Made by a program: the position numbers and the translations under genes. From Pseudomonas sp. GM41(2012) (GTDB taxonomy: Bacteria; Pseudomonadota; Gammaproteobacteria; Pseudomonadales; Pseudomonadaceae): DNA of 64,000 bases. How positions within the stretch are numbered: position 1 is the stretch's first letter; every line of letters begins with the position of its first letter. The stretch lies in assembly GCF_000282315.2 (NCBI RefSeq), contig NZ_AKJN02000006.1, positions 186,001 through 250,000 of the forward strand, in the 5' to 3' direction. Below, piece after piece: positions 47,220-56,301 of this stretch. The notes beneath the pieces are model-generated. The model was not told the origin of the DNA and did not search any database. It saw only the letters and a program-made list of their open reading frames with translations.

Positions 47220-48380
47220 TTGAACCATCAAACGCGACTGCCTGGCGTATTCGGCATTTTTATATTGGGGATGCTGCAAGTTCTGGTCTGGGGAGGTTCG
47301 TTCTTCCTGATGGCCGTCATGGCCGATCCGATCATGAGAGAGACCGGTTGGGCCAGCCAATGGGTGTATGGCGCGCTGTCGCTGAGCATTCTGGTTTCCG
47401 CGTTGCTGGCGCCATTGACTAGCCGGCTTATCGCCCGCTACGGCGGCCGCCCCATCCTGGCCAGTAGCGGCCTGGGCGTCGCCATCGGGTTGTTTCTGAT
47501 GGCGAGTTCGACCTCGTTGCCGATGTTTCTTTTGTCTTGGGCAGTGATTGGCGTCGGTATGGCGCTGGGGCTGTATGAAGCACTGTTCGCCGCCTTAGGG
47601 TCTCTGTACGGGGAGCGGGCGGGCAGTGCGATTACCGGGATCACGCTTATTTCAGGGTTTGCGACAACGCTGTCATGGCCTGCGGTTGCGCTGGTCATCG
47701 AACACGTTGGCTGGCGCACGACGTGCGTGGCTTATGGGGTGATATTGGTCATTGCCGTGGCACCGCTTTATCTCTGGGTGCTGGCGCGTGGCGCGGGGCC
47801 ACTCGCAAAAAGCCATGCAATGAGTGATGAAAACCTCTCAATCGACCGGCGGATCTACCTGTTGCTCACGCTGATTTTTGCGTTGGGTGCAGTGATCATG
47901 ACGGCGATGTCGGTCCAGCTGATTTCATTGTTGCAGGGGCAGGGCTACTCACTTGCCGCCGCCATCGGGTTGAGCGCCTTGCTGGGGCCGAGCCAGGTAG
48001 GCTCGCGCGTTCTGCAAGTGTTTTCGCGAAAGCGACACCCGATCTGGACGACATTGATCTCCGTGGTATTCGTGGCAATCGGTCTGTTGCTGGTGACCAT
48101 CGCGCCGGCAATGACCGCGCTGGGGCTGGTGGTCTACGGCGCGGGTAATGGTTTGCGGGCGATCGTTCGAGGCCTGCTGCCACTGGCCCTGATGTCGCCC
48201 ACCCATTATGTTTTGCTGATGGGGCGCATGGCTCGGCCTTCGCTCATTGGCCAGGCCTTGACACCCCTTGCGGGCGGTTACCTGCTGCAGACCTGGGGCG
48301 CTGGCGGTGTGCTGGCGGGCCTGACGTCGTTGGCCGTATTGAATGTGCTGTTGGTGTTTTTGCTCATTCGGTTGGTGTGA
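47220..48380 (+). CDS. MFS transporter
   Basis: This 386-residue major facilitator has 12 predicted segments and a first-loop region TSRLIARYGGRPILAS. It resembles the OFA/NNP-like or CynX-like groups more than MHS. The best start is TTG 47220 (LNHQTRLPGVFGIF), directly before TM1. No convincing ribosome site is seen, and an out-of-frame ATG just upstream stops after four codons. It follows the LysR gene by 60 bp and may be co-transcribed. Cargo is unknown. Confidence 0.78.
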   Translation: MNHQTRLPGVFGIFILGMLQVLVWGGSFFLMAVMADPIMRETGWASQWVYGALSLSILVSALLAPLTSRLIARYGGRPILASSGLGVAIGLFLMASSTSLPMFLLSWAVIGVGMALGLYEALFAALGSLYGERAGSAITGITLISGFATTLSWPAVALVIEHVGWRTTCVAYGVILVIAVAPLYLWVLARGAGPLAKSHAMSDENLSIDRRIYLLLTLIFALGAVIMTAMSVQLISLLQGQGYSLAAAIGLSALLGPSQVGSRVLQVFSRKRHPIWTTLISVVFVAIGLLLVTIAPAMTALGLVVYGAGNGLRAIVRGLLPLALMSPTHYVLLMGRMARPSLIGQALTPLAGGYLLQTWGAGGVLAGLTSLAVLNVLLVFLLIRLV

Positions 48381-48421
48381 AACAACTGATCACTTCATGA
48401 TGGTTTTTTGCCCTTCACAAT

Positions 48422-48441
48422 GACCGCTTTCGAAAGCAGTC
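48422..48441. terminator. Palindrome between convergent MFS and LysR genes
   Basis: Arms GACCGCTTTC and GAAAGCAGTC form a near-perfect 20-bp palindrome between two convergent stops. T tracts are weak, so terminator function is tentative. Confidence 0.4.
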
Positions 48442-48469
48442 GGCTCCCATAGCGACGCAGAGCGTGTGG

Positions 48470-49348
48470 TTAACTGACTGCACAATTTATAAAGTTCTGC
48501 AGGAACATCGAGTTGTCACTGCGACGCCAGGCGAGTGTAAGCCGGGCGATAGGTGATACATCATTTATCTCTTTGAAAACCACCCCTGCTGCATGCACTT
48601 GCTGCATCGAAGCCGGTACAAGCGAAACACCCAGTTCTGCCGCTACCAAATGTACGACAGAGGCAAGTTGTGGAGCGCTTTGTCCCAGAATCGGATCAAA
48701 GCCCGCATCGCGGCAAGCAGCGATAACGGTGTCGAACAAGGTAGGTCCTACTTCTCTGGGATAGAGAATGAAAGGGTCCTGGCTGAGATCTTTCAGGCTC
48801 AATTTTTTCTGGCGTGCAGCCACATGATCTTTTGGCAGAACCGCGAGCAACGGTTCCTCCGAGAGAGTTCGCATCGTCAAATGATCAGCTTCAGCTATTC
48901 CCGGGCGAATAAAAACCGCGTCCAGGTCACCTTCCTTAAGGCCTGCCATTAATCGAATGGTATTGCTTTCCTCCAGGGTCAAATCGACATCCGGGTATGC
49001 CCGCCGAAAATTGCGAATCGCGGTAGCCACGACCGGATTGAAACTTGCGGATGCAGTGAAACCTATGCGCAGCGCCCCCAACTCGCCCCGAGCGGCTCGT
49101 TGAGCCGCATGCGTTGCTCGCTCTACCTGAGCCGGTATGTTTCGAACCAGGTCATGAAACGCCTGCCCAGCCGCAGTCAATTCTGCGCCTTGCGGGATTC
49201 GGTGAAATAACCGGGTGCCCACCTCACGCTCCAGGTCGCGGATCTGCAAGCTCAATGGAGGTTGTCCGATGCCGATTTTCTGAGCCGCGCGGGTGAAATT
49301 CTGCTCTTGAGCGACGGCTAGAAAGTAGCGGATGTGACGTAGTTCCAT
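48470..49348 (-). CDS. LysR-family regulator, divergent from CitE-type lyase
   Basis: This LysR protein has 292 residues from ATG 49348 (MELRHIRYFLAVAQEQNFTR), with the HTH QPPLSLQIRDLEREVG and an effector domain starting at LRIGFTASASFNPVVATAIR. An ATG five codons earlier (49363) is equally open and neither has a clear ribosome site; I took the family-typical start. It is divergent from the CitE-type gene at 49495. The region between contains TTTGTAAAA (49369-49377), also found in the dyad at 51299-51321. Confidence 0.87.
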   Translation of the reverse strand: MELRHIRYFLAVAQEQNFTRAAQKIGIGQPPLSLQIRDLEREVGTRLFHRIPQGAELTAAGQAFHDLVRNIPAQVERATHAAQRAARGELGALRIGFTASASFNPVVATAIRNFRRAYPDVDLTLEESNTIRLMAGLKEGDLDAVFIRPGIAEADHLTMRTLSEEPLLAVLPKDHVAARQKKLSLKDLSQDPFILYPREVGPTLFDTVIAACRDAGFDPILGQSAPQLASVVHLVAAELGVSLVPASMQQVHAAGVVFKEINDVSPIARLTLAWRRSDNSMFLQNFINCAVS

Positions 49349-49494
49349 AGGTAGTAGCGCCATAGGTATTTGTAAAACATATGAAGATCAACAGCTCCAT
49401 ACAATAGTCCATTGGGATTCGTCTAGCTATGGTGGTTCACGCCGGCAAGGACCACCGCAGGCCTTGCCGCACCTCACCACCTCTGGAGTAGAAA

Positions 49495-50331
49495 ATGTCC
49501 GTACGTTTGCGCAGTGCTCTTTTCACGCCGGCAACACACCCTGAACGTTTCGCCAAAGCCGAGGAGGTGGGCGCCGATCTTTTGATCATTGATCTGGAAG
49601 ACGCGATAGCGCCTAAAGACAAAAAAAGTGCTCGTGCTACTGCGTTCACCACACTCAATGCGGCCAAAGAAACGCCGTTCCCTTGCATTATTCGTATCAA
49701 CGGGCTGGATACGTCTACGGGGCTTAGTGACGTGCTTGAACTGTTGGCAAGTCCGGTTCAGCCTGAATTTCTGTTGCTTCCAAAAACCGAATCTGCTGCA
49801 CATTTGCAGATAGTGGACCGTCTGCTCAGCGAAAAGGGACTCAACACCAAGTTGATCGGCTTGATCGAAAGTGCGGTCGGACTCAAGGCGGTATCAGACA
49901 TCGCTCATGCAACGCCCCGGCTCGCCGCACTCATGTTCGGGGCGGCGGATCTGGCGGCGGATCTAGGCTGTGGACCCTTTGCAGCGAATCTCACGTTCGC
50001 ACGTGTATCGCTTGTGAGCGCGTGCGCGACAGCGGCTATCGCTGCTATCGATTCTCCTTTTTTCGATATTCGCGACTTGTCCGGGCTTGAGCGGGCAGCG
50101 CTCCAGGCTGCCGACATGGGGTTTGCCGGTAAAGCGGCGATCCACCCGAGTCAGGTGGCGGCAATCAATCTCGCGTTTACACCGACCTCCGATGAAATCG
50201 ATGAGGCACGGGCCGTTCTGATCGAAAACCAACGGGGTGTCGGGCAGGTGAACGGTGTCATGGTCGATGAGGCGGTCGCTCGTAACGCTCGACGCGTATT
50301 AGCCCGGTCAGGCCAATCTTTTGAGTTGTAA
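49495..50331 (+). CDS. CitE-type CoA-ester lyase (second set)
   Basis: This 278-residue HpcH/HpaI/CitE-family lyase has LIIDLEDAI, RINGLD, LLPKTES, LIESAVGL and AIHPSQV, the same motif order as the lyase at 28431 but clearly diverged. CTGGAG precedes ATG 49495. It stands between two minus-strand LysR genes, separated from the matching CaiB and MaoC genes at 51400-53402. Splitting of citramalyl-CoA or another 3-hydroxyacyl-CoA is likely. Confidence 0.86.
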   Translation: MSVRLRSALFTPATHPERFAKAEEVGADLLIIDLEDAIAPKDKKSARATAFTTLNAAKETPFPCIIRINGLDTSTGLSDVLELLASPVQPEFLLLPKTESAAHLQIVDRLLSEKGLNTKLIGLIESAVGLKAVSDIAHATPRLAALMFGAADLAADLGCGPFAANLTFARVSLVSACATAAIAAIDSPFFDIRDLSGLERAALQAADMGFAGKAAIHPSQVAAINLAFTPTSDEIDEARAVLIENQRGVGQVNGVMVDEAVARNARRVLARSGQSFEL

Positions 50332-50346
50332 TCGCCCAAAGCGTTT

Positions 50347-51237
50347 TTATGTGCTCGGCTGACAAAGAATCTCTATCAGGTGATCTCGCAACACATTCTT
50401 TTCACGCGGGTTGCGCTGTACGCACACTCGTAAATCACGCTTGGCCCATCCCTCCACAAGATCGATAACCTGAAGACGATCCAGGTCTGCTGGCTCTAAC
50501 GCTGAGCGTGGGGCGATGCCGATACCGGCGCCCGATGAGACCAGGCGAGCTATCGCCCGAAATCCGGAGACCTGGACGCGCACATCTAATCGCCCGCCAA
50601 GGGCGCTGGCGTGACTCATCAAAAAGGTATGCAGTGCTGCGCCCGATTGAAGGCTGATGAATGGGAGCCCCAGGCATTCGGTAAAGCTCACCGAATGCTG
50701 GTTGGTGAATCGCCCGTTTAGCGGTGCTAACAAGACTAACTGGTCCTGCCGGTAGGGCAGAAATTCCAGATCTGGATGCTCGGACTCCAGGGCTACCACT
50801 CCGATGTCGGCACGGCCTGCGGACACGGCTGAAATAATGTCATGGCTCAATCGCTCCTCAAGGGTGATGCGGACATTGGGGTACTTGGAGAAAAAGCGCG
50901 CCAGGTCATCCGGCAAATATGAGCTGATGGCATTGTTGTTGGCAAAAAAGGTCACATGGCCGATCAAGCCATTGGCGAACGGTTGCAAGTCAGAGGTCAT
51001 CTGTTCCAGCTGTGCCATGCAGCGTCTTGCATGTTCGACCAGCACATGACCCGCCGGGGTCAACCCCACGCCCCTGGCCTGACGCAGCAGCAAGGGTGTC
51101 CCGAGGCTGGCTTCAAGCCCTTTTATGCGCAAACTGACTGAGGAGGGAGCGAGGTTACAGCGCTCGGCGCCGCGCGACAGATTGCTTTCCTCGGCGACGG
51201 CCAAGAAGACCTTCAGGTCGATCAAGTCGTACAACAT
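50347..51237 (-). CDS. LysR-family regulator, divergent from CaiB-type transferase
   Basis: This 296-residue LysR protein has the HTH DLKVFLAVAEESNLSRGAER and LAPSSVSLRIKGLEASLG. I chose ATG 51237, with GGAG about 9 bp upstream; ATG 51261 has none. It faces away from the CaiB/MaoC/MHS genes, and the 162-bp divergent region holds a strong dyad (51299-51321). This is the most likely regulator of the second CoA set, possibly with the LysR at 48470 also involved. Confidence 0.9.
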   Translation of the reverse strand: MLYDLIDLKVFLAVAEESNLSRGAERCNLAPSSVSLRIKGLEASLGTPLLLRQARGVGLTPAGHVLVEHARRCMAQLEQMTSDLQPFANGLIGHVTFFANNNAISSYLPDDLARFFSKYPNVRITLEERLSHDIISAVSAGRADIGVVALESEHPDLEFLPYRQDQLVLLAPLNGRFTNQHSVSFTECLGLPFISLQSGAALHTFLMSHASALGGRLDVRVQVSGFRAIARLVSSGAGIGIAPRSALEPADLDRLQVIDLVEGWAKRDLRVCVQRNPREKNVLRDHLIEILCQPST

Positions 51238-51298
51238 TGCGTTAGTCTCCGGCGAAACCATGATGGTTTTGTCTAATTTAACCTTTCGTAAGTCTCGC

Positions 51299-51321
51299 AG
51301 TGTTTGTATTTTACAAACGCT
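51299..51321. promoter_or_regulatory. Candidate LysR operator between LysR and CaiB-type genes
   Basis: AGTGTTTGTA (51299-51308) and TACAAACGCT (51312-51321) are complementary at 9 of 10 positions across a TTT spacer. The 9-mer TTTTACAAA inside it recurs, inverted, at 49369-49377 in the promoter of the CitE-type gene of the same set. Confidence 0.55.
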
Positions 51322-51399
51322 GTCTTCGTAAATGCTCGCTGCTCCCCTGACCGTGATTTGCCCATACTTGTGCATGCAAACTGTCAATGGGAGTACCTG

Positions 51400-52566
51400 A
51401 TGTCCACTACAAAACCTTTAAAAGGCATTACCGTCGTTTCCATCGAACAGGCGTTGGCGGCGCCTTTGTGTACCTGTCGTTTGGCGGAAATGGGCGCAAG
51501 GGTCATTAAGGTAGAGCGAGCAGAAGGGGACTTTGCCCGCGGATATGACGACGCTGCCAAAGGACACTCTTCGTATTTTTTGTGGACCAATCGAGGCAAG
51601 GAATCGCTGGTACTGGATTTCAAGAATGCCGACGACGCGATGCTATTGAAACGGATCATCGCCAGCGCTGATGTATTCGTGCAAAACCTGGCGCCCGGAG
51701 CCCTTACTCGTGCAGGGTTTGACAGTGCGGAGCTGCGTACAGTGAATCCACAATTGATCACTTGCGACATCAGTGGTTACGGTACAGAGGGGCCCGCCAG
51801 TGGTTTGAAAGCGTATGACCTGTTGGTCCAATGCGAAAGCGGTCTGGCCGGCATCAGCGGTTCACCTGAGGGCTATGGCCGCATCGGCGTGTCGATATGC
51901 GATATCGGGGCAGGTTTGAATGCTGCGATTGGCGTGCTTTCGGCGTTGCAATTACGAGAACGAACCGGGCAGGGCTCCGGGATTTCCGTTTCGCTGTTCG
52001 ATGGTGCTGCGGACTGGATGACAATTCCCTACCTGCACGAGATTTATGGCAATGGCGCTCCTACACGCCAGGGTCTGCGCCACCCCTCAATTGCTCCATA
52101 CGGCGCTTATACCACTGGCGATCAGCGAGACATCGTGATCAGCATCCAGAACGAACGCGAATGGCAGCAGTTTTCTAACCTGTTCCTTGAAGGCACTGGT
52201 GCATCTACTGATCCTCGTTTTGCATCCAACACAGAACGCGTCCGTAACCGAGACGCTCTGGATGCGCTTATCAGTGCGTCCTTCGCCAGCCTGAGCGCCG
52301 AACAGGCGATTCACAAACTGGGTCAGGCCAATACCGCTTTTGGTCAGGTGCGCTCCGTCGCCGAGATGGCAGAGCATCCGGGCCTTCGTAAATGGCCGAT
52401 GGCAGTCGAGACCGGAGACGTCGAGATGATTGCTCCTCCGGTACGCGCTCCTTGGGACGAACAACGATTCGAAAAAGCTCCGCTCCTGGGCGAACACAGT
52501 GATCGCTTGCGCGAAGAGTTCCAGGCAACAGCAGCACAGAACAAACAAGAGGAGGTCCCTGCATGA
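51400..52566 (+). CDS. CaiB/BaiF CoA-transferase (second set)
   Basis: This 388-residue family III CoA-transferase is paralogous to the one at 31855. It has LKGITVVSIEQALAAPLCTC, CDISGYGTEGPASG and catalytic Asp140 in KAYDLLVQCESG. GGGAG precedes ATG 51400. Its stop overlaps the MaoC start (ATGA). Activation of an unsaturated or hydroxylated dicarboxylate (itaconate, mesaconate or citramalate type) is likely. This set has no acyl-CoA dehydrogenase, so its substrate probably needs no desaturation. Confidence 0.88.
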   Translation: MSTTKPLKGITVVSIEQALAAPLCTCRLAEMGARVIKVERAEGDFARGYDDAAKGHSSYFLWTNRGKESLVLDFKNADDAMLLKRIIASADVFVQNLAPGALTRAGFDSAELRTVNPQLITCDISGYGTEGPASGLKAYDLLVQCESGLAGISGSPEGYGRIGVSICDIGAGLNAAIGVLSALQLRERTGQGSGISVSLFDGAADWMTIPYLHEIYGNGAPTRQGLRHPSIAPYGAYTTGDQRDIVISIQNEREWQQFSNLFLEGTGASTDPRFASNTERVRNRDALDALISASFASLSAEQAIHKLGQANTAFGQVRSVAEMAEHPGLRKWPMAVETGDVEMIAPPVRAPWDEQRFEKAPLLGEHSDRLREEFQATAAQNKQEEVPA

Positions 52567-53402
52567 GCACTATTGATCTTCAACACCTGCGCCAATGGAT
52601 CGGCAAGACCCATGTCGACCACGATGTCCTGTCTTCACGCCATGCGCGTTTGATGGCTGCAACGCTGGGCATCCCACAAAGCGATTTGGTCTCGGGTCAT
52701 CCATTGCCGCCCTTGTGGCACTGGTTATATTTTCTTGACGGGCTGGCGCCGCAAGAGTTGGGGCGTGACGGTCACCCGGCGCGAGGTGGCTTCTTGCCTC
52801 CGGTGCCGTTGCCGAATCGTATGTGGGCCGGTGGACAGCTTGAATTCAAGAAAGCGTTGCCGCTGGATGGAAGCGTCGAGAAACGCTCCAGTATTGTTTC
52901 GATCGAGCACAAACAAGGTCGTAGTGGCGAGCTGGTGTTTGTCACCGTATTGCATGAAATTTTGCATGCCGGCGAAGTTGCCATTTCTGAACATCACGAC
53001 ATCGTCTACAAGGAGGCAACTCCAGTCGACTCAAACAAACCTATCGCCGCGATGCCGCAAGCCACTCATTCTTATGAATGGCTGCCTACCTCAACCACGT
53101 TGTTTCGCTATTCAGCACTGACTTTCAATGGTCATCGTATTCACTATGACGCTGATTACTGTCGAGAGGTTGAACGTTACTCGAGTCAAGTAATACATGG
53201 TCCGCTGAACGCGACTCTGCTGGCAGGCTATGCCGAACGTATCTCGGGGAAACCCGTAAAACTATTTAATTATCGAGGTGTTCGTCCTGCCTTGCTGGGT
53301 GCGACGCTGACATTAAATGCCGTCCATGAAGGTGACGACTTGCTGTTATGGGTCAGCTTGCCTGACGGCGCAGTTTCGATGCAGGCGCGCGCCAGTTTTT
53401 GA
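52563..53402 (+). CDS. MaoC/HTD2-type hydratase (second set)
   Basis: This 279-residue double-hotdog hydratase is paralogous to the one at 29243. It has GHPARGGFLPPVPLPNRMWA, TVLHEILHAG, FNGHRIHYDA and HGPLNATLLAGY. GAGGAGG precedes ATG 52563, which overlaps the CaiB stop. Together with CaiB2 and CitE2 it makes a complete Ict/Ich/Ccl-like trio: activate, hydrate, cleave. Itaconate or mesaconate are the first candidates. Confidence 0.85.
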   Translation: MSTIDLQHLRQWIGKTHVDHDVLSSRHARLMAATLGIPQSDLVSGHPLPPLWHWLYFLDGLAPQELGRDGHPARGGFLPPVPLPNRMWAGGQLEFKKALPLDGSVEKRSSIVSIEHKQGRSGELVFVTVLHEILHAGEVAISEHHDIVYKEATPVDSNKPIAAMPQATHSYEWLPTSTTLFRYSALTFNGHRIHYDADYCREVERYSSQVIHGPLNATLLAGYAERISGKPVKLFNYRGVRPALLGATLTLNAVHEGDDLLLWVSLPDGAVSMQARASF

Positions 53403-53616
53403 GTCTGCATTGCAGTGAGAAATACACGATGAAGTCACATCAAGGTGTTTGCCGTTTCAGTTGAAATAGACTTTATCCTAAATGGTTTTGTTAATTGATT
53501 AGATGATCAAGCAGGCAGTCTGTGCGAGTGGCTTTTGTCTTCGCACGGACTGTTGTTGGGCTGGTGGTTTGGCGCGTAAGTGCGTCAACAGATTATTTCC
53601 GCTCGTGGAGATTGAA

Positions 53617-54987
53617 ATGATAATAATAAGTAATGCTGATAACAGTGCTGTCAAATGTCCTCCCATCACCAATAAAACACGGGTTCGAGCGATACTCGGA
53701 GCTTGCTCGGGCAATTTGGTTGAATGGTATGATTTTTTTATCTATGCCTATACGTCTATCTATTTTGCTTCGCTGTTTTTTCCGGCAGGAGATCAAAACA
53801 GTCAACTGTTAGCAACGGCGGGGATTTTTGCCGTGGGCTTTTTCATGCGCCCACTTGGTGGCTGGATATTTGGTTATATTGCCGATACGCGCGGTCGAAA
53901 AATATCAATGATCATTTCGATTTTCATGATGTGCGGTGGGTCATTGATGATCGCGATCATGCCAACGTATGAATCGATTGGTGTCGCGGCACCCATCCTG
54001 TTGGTTATAGCCAGGTTGATGCAGGGCCTTTCAGTGGGCGCGGAGTACGGAACAGGCGCCACTTACATCAGTGAAATGTCGACTGCCGGGCGTCGATCAT
54101 TTTTCGGTTCATTCCAATACTCCACAATTATTGCCGGTCAGCTACTTGCGCTGCTGACAGTTGCTGTTCTTCAGCACGTATTGCTTCCCGAAGATTTGAA
54201 AGCCTGGGGTTGGAGAATTCCATTTCTCATCGGAGCGATTAGCGCCATTGTGGTCGTATTTCTACGGCGATCCATGACCGAAACGGCTTCAGTAAAAGAA
54301 ATGAAGAGTAAGGAGGCCGGGTCTATTCGAGCATTGTTAAAGCATAAGCGGGCCGTCATTTTAACGGTGGCTATCACCATGGGATGTTCGCTGTACTACT
54401 ATACGTTCACATCGTATATGCAGAAATACTTGGTGCTGTCAGTGGGGATGGATGCGGGGACGGTCAGTTTCATCATGACGTCTGCCTTGGTGTGCTTCAT
54501 GATTTGCCAGCCATTTTTCGGCATGCTGGCAGACCGTATTGGCGTGAAAAAAAGCATGATGATATTTGGTGGTTTGGCAACATTGTTGGTTGTGCCGATT
54601 TTAACCACGTTAAAGACTGTATCGAGCCCGTATGCGGCCTTTGCACTTGTTATGTCAGGGCTCCTTGTCGCTGCCTTCTACACGCCCGTAACTGGCGTAC
54701 TTAAAGCAGATCTTTATCCGGCCTCGGTCAGGGCACTGGGCGTTGGCCTGCCTTATGCGATCGGCAATGCATTGTGTGGTGGTACCGCGGAGTATGTGGC
54801 ATTGATGCTCAAGTCGATGGGGATTGAAAGTTACTTCTTCTATTACGTAGCTGCATTGGTGTGCGTGACGTTCATTGCTTCGTTGTTAATGCCTGATTTG
54901 CGTAAGCATGGGTATCTGGATGGCACTGGAACTGTCGAGGACAATTTCGCGAAGTCGCCTGGGTACGGTCGTAGTGCGCACTCGTAA
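53617..54987 (+). CDS. MHS-family MFS transporter (second set)
   Basis: This 456-residue, 12-TM MHS symporter is a close paralogue of the one at 44353 (GNLVEWYDFFIYAY, RPLGGWIFGYIADTRGRK). I chose ATG 53617, with GGAG 7-8 bp upstream. A longer frame from 53503 would add an implausible Cys-rich segment. It follows the MaoC gene by 214 bp and ends at a strong terminator. The 5' part and its leader are visibly richer in A/T than the neighbours, which may mark recent acquisition. It is the probable importer for the second set. Confidence 0.9.
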   Translation: MIIISNADNSAVKCPPITNKTRVRAILGACSGNLVEWYDFFIYAYTSIYFASLFFPAGDQNSQLLATAGIFAVGFFMRPLGGWIFGYIADTRGRKISMIISIFMMCGGSLMIAIMPTYESIGVAAPILLVIARLMQGLSVGAEYGTGATYISEMSTAGRRSFFGSFQYSTIIAGQLLALLTVAVLQHVLLPEDLKAWGWRIPFLIGAISAIVVVFLRRSMTETASVKEMKSKEAGSIRALLKHKRAVILTVAITMGCSLYYYTFTSYMQKYLVLSVGMDAGTVSFIMTSALVCFMICQPFFGMLADRIGVKKSMMIFGGLATLLVVPILTTLKTVSSPYAAFALVMSGLLVAAFYTPVTGVLKADLYPASVRALGVGLPYAIGNALCGGTAEYVALMLKSMGIESYFFYYVAALVCVTFIASLLMPDLRKHGYLDGTGTVEDNFAKSPGYGRSAHS

Positions 54988-55017
54988 ATTAGATCTGAGG
55001 TAACTACTGCGCTTTTG

Positions 55018-55061
55018 CCACTGCCGCATGTGCCACGCACACTTGAGGCAGTGGTTTTTTT
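55018..55061 (+). terminator. Rho-independent terminator of the MHS transporter gene
   Basis: CCACTGCC (55018-55025) pairs with GGCAGTGG (55047-55054) across 21 bases, followed by a run of T's to 55061. Confidence 0.85.
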
Positions 55062-55200
55062 GATGATTTGACCACCTGTAACCCAGGTGCTCGGACAGGG
55101 ACCTTTACGCCACTGTCAGCCATGCACGCTGCTCAGATACTCAAACAACTTGGCCGCTTCCGGCGCCCGTTGCATAGGAGGACATTGAATGGCCGGTTGT

Positions 55201-56115
55201 CTATCGCTCTAGCCAATCAGAGTAAAGCAACGGGAAGTGTTCCTGGAGCCAGTCAAGAAAGACTTCCACCTGTGGGGCCAGGTGCGTGCGGCTTGGATAC
55301 AGCAACGTCACCGGACGAGGTTGAGGCCGGAAAGGTTTCAAAATCTCCACCAGGGCGCCGTTAGTCAAATATTGGTCGACTGCAATACCCGGTACTTGAA
55401 GGATCCCGAAGCCTGCGACACCACATTGGACGTAAGCATTTGATTCGGTGACGGCGATTCCGGCATGGCTGATATAGGTTCTGTCCTGGCCATCAACCGA
55501 AAAGTGCCACGGGAGAGTCCTGTTGTTTTGGCCGGACAAGAAAGTAACGCCCCGATGGTCAACCAGATCCTCTAGTTCGGTTGGCTCGCTGTGCTCGTGC
55601 AGATACTTGGGGGCAGCGCATGTCACCATTGTTGCCATCCCGATCGGGCGGGCTATCAAGGTGGAATCCGGCAGCTCACCTATGCGTAGAGCGCAATCTA
55701 TCCCTTCGCCCACTAGATCAACCGTACGATCGGTCACGCCGAGCACAAGGTTGATCTCTGGATAAATCTTCGTGAATTCTCTCAAACGGTCAATGAATTC
55801 AATCTGTGCGAATGCGCTTGGAATGTCGATGCGAAGCCGCCCCCCAAGTGTGGTTCCAGAGCGGTCAAACATTGAAGTCGCTTCCGAGATACTCCCGAGA
55901 ATTTCCTTTACCCGGTCGTAAAAGCGTTCGCCTTCCGCCGTCAGTTTCACCTGGCGGGTGGTGCGCTGAAACAAGCGAACGCCCAACGAAGTCTCAAGTT
56001 CCTGAATATATCGGGTGACTTGAGGACGCCCGATTTGCAGCGACTCCGCCGCTTTGGTGAAGCTTCCCAGCTCGGCCAGCCTGGCAAACAAACGCATCGA
56101 TTGAAGCAGTTCCAT
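55201..56115 (-). CDS. LysR-family regulator
   Basis: This 304-residue LysR protein of the DmlR/PA-type subgroup has the HTH LLQSMRLFARLAELGSFTKA and RPQVTRYIQELETSLG, followed by VRLFQRTTRQVKLT. I chose ATG 56115 because AGGAAGG precedes it; an ATG four codons earlier overlaps that site. It is divergent from the zinc-type alcohol dehydrogenase gene and probably controls it. Such pairs often respond to quinones or aldehydes. Confidence 0.9.
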   Translation of the reverse strand: MELLQSMRLFARLAELGSFTKAAESLQIGRPQVTRYIQELETSLGVRLFQRTTRQVKLTAEGERFYDRVKEILGSISEATSMFDRSGTTLGGRLRIDIPSAFAQIEFIDRLREFTKIYPEINLVLGVTDRTVDLVGEGIDCALRIGELPDSTLIARPIGMATMVTCAAPKYLHEHSEPTELEDLVDHRGVTFLSGQNNRTLPWHFSVDGQDRTYISHAGIAVTESNAYVQCGVAGFGILQVPGIAVDQYLTNGALVEILKPFRPQPRPVTLLYPSRTHLAPQVEVFLDWLQEHFPLLYSDWLER

Positions 56116-56301
56116 GACCTTCCTCATTCAGTATTGGCGAGCCGGGATTTGGCCTCTCAGGCATGACAATTGTTGCCGCTGAAAAGAACAATCATGTCAT
56201 TTTGCACGCATTTATTGCGTTCTGCCAAAGCTGAACAATTGCGCCAGGGTGCAGCAGATCAATTGATCGAACTGTTCCTCCCACACTTTGGAGAACTGCA
56301 A

